NCBI GenBank assembly: GCA_001464695.1
Contig: LNDQ01000038.1
Span: 1 to 50,651, forward strand
From: Betaproteobacteria bacterium Ga0077523
GTDB lineage: Bacteria > Pseudomonadota > Gammaproteobacteria > Burkholderiales > Ga0077523
DNA length: 50,651 bases
Reading direction: 5' to 3'
Of this stretch, positions 49,040-50,651 are shown one piece after another (positions within the stretch are counted from its first letter, which is position 1; every line of letters begins with the position of its first letter). Made by a program: the position numbers and the translations under genes. The notes under the pieces were generated by a model, which searched no databases, was not told the DNA's origin, and saw nothing but the letters and a program-made list of their open reading frames with translations.

Positions 49040-49702
49040 TCAGCCTCCTTGGCGTCTGGCACTACTGAACCAGTTCCGTGGAACGAATGCGGGTGTCTGC
49101 ATCGCGTAGCGCTCATACGTCGCGCCGAAACGCTGCTGCGCCTCACTCTCCTCCGTCCGTGCCAGCCGCCAATACATGAACACGAGGATCGGGAACATGG
49201 CGATCGTGAGCAGCGTGGGCCACTGAAACAGGAAGCCCAGCAGAATGAGCACGAATCCCACGTACTGAGGATGTCGGATGCGCGCGTAGGGGCCTTCTAC
49301 CGCGAGCCGGTCAGCTTGCTGGGCGTGATACAGCACCGGCCAAGCGCGCGCCAGCACCCAGAAGCCGCCGCCAATCAACGCGAAGCTGAGGATGTGGAAT
49401 GGGCCAAAATGCGGGTTGGCTCGCCAGCCGAACAGGGTTTCCAGCAGGTGGCCGGCATCGTGAGTCAGGAAATCGATGCCGGGATACTGATGCACCAGCC
49501 AGCCCGAAAGCAGATAGATGGTTACCGGGAAGCCGTACATCTCCGCGAACAATGCCACGATGAACGCCGAGAACGCGCTAAAGGAGCGCCAGTCCCGGCT
49601 CGTCAGTGGTTTGGCGAAGCTGAACGCAAATGCGATGAATACCGCCGAATTGAGGACCACGAGCGACCAAAGCCCGTAGGCCGGCGGGATCGAATCGCTC
49701 AT
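49040..49702 (-). CDS. Isoprenylcysteine methyltransferase-type membrane protein
   Basis: This 220-residue integral membrane protein has five or six helices and the ICMT/PEMT signature ARIRHPQYVGFVLILLGF, followed by RLARTEESEAQQRFGATYERY. These enzymes methylate lipids or small molecules with SAM; the substrate here is unknown. The ATG at 49702 is chosen because it overlaps the DUF2933 stop in ATGA (49699-49702); the open frame upstream is a shadow. Beside copper genes, members of this type are often seen, without proven role. Confidence 0.82.
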   Translation of the reverse strand: MSDSIPPAYGLWSLVVLNSAVFIAFAFSFAKPLTSRDWRSFSAFSAFIVALFAEMYGFPVTIYLLSGWLVHQYPGIDFLTHDAGHLLETLFGWRANPHFGPFHILSFALIGGGFWVLARAWPVLYHAQQADRLAVEGPYARIRHPQYVGFVLILLGFLFQWPTLLTIAMFPILVFMYWRLARTEESEAQQRFGATYERYAMQTPAFVPRNWFSSARRQGG

Positions 49703-49968
49703 CGACGCTCCCCTTGCACTTGATCCTCGCGTTGTCCAGCCTCGCCATCCTCCAGGGTATGCACCCCGTGGCCGCGGTGATGAAACAGGTGCATGAGCGG
49801 GCAGGCAAGTACAAGGACAAAGGGAAGGAACCCGAGCAGGTGTGCCCGATGCTCCGTGACCAGAAAGAAACCCGCCACGCCCAGGAATCCGAGCCACATC
49901 CAACTGTTCCTGGAGAGCAACCACGACCCGCGAAGTCGTTGGTGCCGATGTCCGTCATCCGTGTCCAT
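49699..49968 (-). CDS. DUF2933 small membrane protein
   Basis: This 89-residue protein has two helices (SWMWLGFLGVAGFFLV and AHLLGFLPFVLVLACPLMHL) joined by TEHR, then a His-rich tail (HLFHHRGHGVH) typical of DUF2933. A metal-binding tail facing the cytosol or periplasm is inferred. It overlaps the methyltransferase gene by 4 bp and follows the lipoprotein gene. Confidence 0.85.
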   Translation of the reverse strand: MDTDDGHRHQRLRGSWLLSRNSWMWLGFLGVAGFFLVTEHRAHLLGFLPFVLVLACPLMHLFHHRGHGVHTLEDGEAGQREDQVQGERR

Positions 49969-49986
49969 GATTCTTCCCGATTCGAT

Positions 49987-50442
49987 CTACCGGGGATGCC
50001 GATACTCGAAATCCACCCGGTGCCAATTCCGCTCGCCGGGGCGACGCAGCTCGACCGCGATTCCGAATGGATTTCCGCCTGGCATCGAGAAATAGTTCCC
50101 GTAGGTGTCGGTGTTTCCCACGCGCATGGGCTGCAGGACTTTCACCTCTGGAGCGAGCCCCAGCGGCCTCACGGTCGCCCGCACCTGCATGTTCTCCGAG
50201 TGATGCGGTCGGGTATCCACAAAAAAAACCACCACATGATGAAAACCTGCACCTGAAGGCACACCGCCGTGCATCGTGGTCTCCTCGTGCCCCAGGGAGT
50301 ACCCCCGAATCAACTCGGTGGGCACCACCCCGAGATACACGGTGATGCCGTCCACGACCTTCGGATCCCCCGGCGCGGCGGCCGAGCAGCTTGCCAAAAC
50401 GGCGATTGCCGCAGCACAAAGCACCGTGATAATCCGTGTCAT
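49987..50442 (-). CDS. Lipoprotein of unknown function
   Basis: This 151-residue protein has a lipobox (AIAVLASCSAAA). The mature part is a predicted beta-rich domain with His- and Met-bearing loops: GHEETTMHGGVPSGAGFHH and VLQPMRVGNTDTYGNYFSMPGG, ending WHRVDFEYRHPR. The layout recalls small Ig-like metal-handling proteins such as YtkA/FixH relatives, but I cannot assign a family. The ATG at 50442 is chosen for the lipobox. It is 18 bp upstream of DUF2933 on the same strand. Confidence 0.6.
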   Translation of the reverse strand: MTRIITVLCAAAIAVLASCSAAAPGDPKVVDGITVYLGVVPTELIRGYSLGHEETTMHGGVPSGAGFHHVVVFFVDTRPHHSENMQVRATVRPLGLAPEVKVLQPMRVGNTDTYGNYFSMPGGNPFGIAVELRRPGERNWHRVDFEYRHPR

Positions 50443-50486
50443 GAGCGTCGAAACTGCGTGGTCTCGATCCGCAGACCCGCATGCAC

Positions 50487-50651
50487 TCACTGCGTCGACT
50501 TCATCAAGTCCTGCGACTTCATCATCTGGTCCATCATCATGTCCATCATGTCGATTCGCTTTTCCAGCAGATGCTGCCGCAGCTTCTCCCCTTCCGGTAA
50601 CGGTCCGCCCCTTCTCGCCCCGCCGCCCATCATCCCCATCTTCATGTCTCC
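50487..50651 (-). CDS. C-terminal end of a Met-rich protein (partial)
   Basis: Fifty-four residues are visible, ending at TGA 50487-50489. They read GDMKMGMMGGGARRGG, then a helix EGEKLRQHLLEKRIDMMDMMMDQMMKSQDLMKSTQ. The Met-rich pattern matches small periplasmic copper proteins. The frame continues beyond the window; an ATG at 50645 is in frame but may be internal. It heads the minus-strand block towards Csp and is 45 bp from the lipoprotein start. Confidence 0.6.
   Translation of the reverse strand, partial: GDMKMGMMGGGARRGGPLPEGEKLRQHLLEKRIDMMDMMMDQMMKSQDLMKSTQ

Overview
The window is high-GC chromosomal-type DNA from a proteobacterium, most likely a betaproteobacterium. The evidence is CzcCBA/CopAB-type metal genes, QseBC/CzcRS-type two-component systems, dense operons with 4-bp ATGA/GTGA overlaps, and REP-like palindromes built on a GGGGGAAGG-(T/C)-TGGGATGGGGG core. 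I assign it by gene families only and cannot name a genus. No rRNA, recognisable tRNA, insertion sequence, integrase or CRISPR array was seen. No stretch longer than about 300 bases lacks a gene; the longest gaps are 3375-3664 (REP cluster), 27098-27379 (FNR-type boxes) and 43242-43517 (one hairpin).

Layout. Positions 1-4330 hold ordinary chromosomal genes: a VOC protein, an AraC regulator, an exported protein, an SRAP/YedK DNA-protein crosslink protein, a DsbA-fold isomerase and a secreted cupin. Positions 4387-13551 form a divalent-cation efflux operon: small CzcI-like protein, outer membrane factor, adaptor, HME-RND pump, P1B-2 ATPase and CDF transporter. Positions 13618-14572 are a decayed mercury-type locus: a UPF0060 protein, a merR gene without its DNA-binding half, a perfect mer-like operator and a GDCCVxC protein. 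Positions 14623-17236 carry a two-component system behind a triple direct repeat. Positions 17285-27097 are a copper operon (outer membrane factor, multicopper oxidase, CusF-like protein, DUF411 protein, small exported protein) that runs by overlapping genes into a GT2 glycosyltransferase, a radical SAM/SPASM enzyme, an ArnT-like transferase and a cytochrome c.

Positions 27199-29721 are FNR-type boxes and a second two-component system. Positions 29830-34856 encode a small His/Cys protein of unknown family, a Met-rich Spy-like protein, a fused periplasmic-domain/membrane/ferredoxin-reductase/2Fe-2S protein, a b-type cytochrome and a heptaheme cytochrome c. Together these look like a route for electrons from cytosolic NAD(P)H to the periplasm. 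Positions 34926-47737 mix stress and sugar metabolism (DUF1622, DUF2934, zwf, GH15 glucoamylase, transaldolase, ROK/polyphosphate-type glucokinase, oleate hydratase, OsmC) with copA-copB and a secreted protein carrying three HT(V/T)DMPGREGH repeats. The minus-strand block 47899-50651 holds a lipoprotein paralogue of the 29830 gene, a Tat-exported Cys-rich copper storage-type protein, an isoprenylcysteine methyltransferase-type protein, a DUF2933 protein, a lipoprotein and the end of a Met-rich protein.

How it may work together (inference): the locus reads as a metal-defence island. Metals are pumped out (RND, P-type ATPase, CDF), copper is oxidised or bound in the periplasm (two multicopper oxidases, CusF, Csp, Met-rich proteins), the envelope may be chemically altered (GT2/radical SAM/ArnT), and NADPH may be supplied by zwf and transaldolase for the transmembrane reductase. 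The least explained parts are the fused reductase module and the glycosyltransferase/radical SAM module coupled to copper genes.
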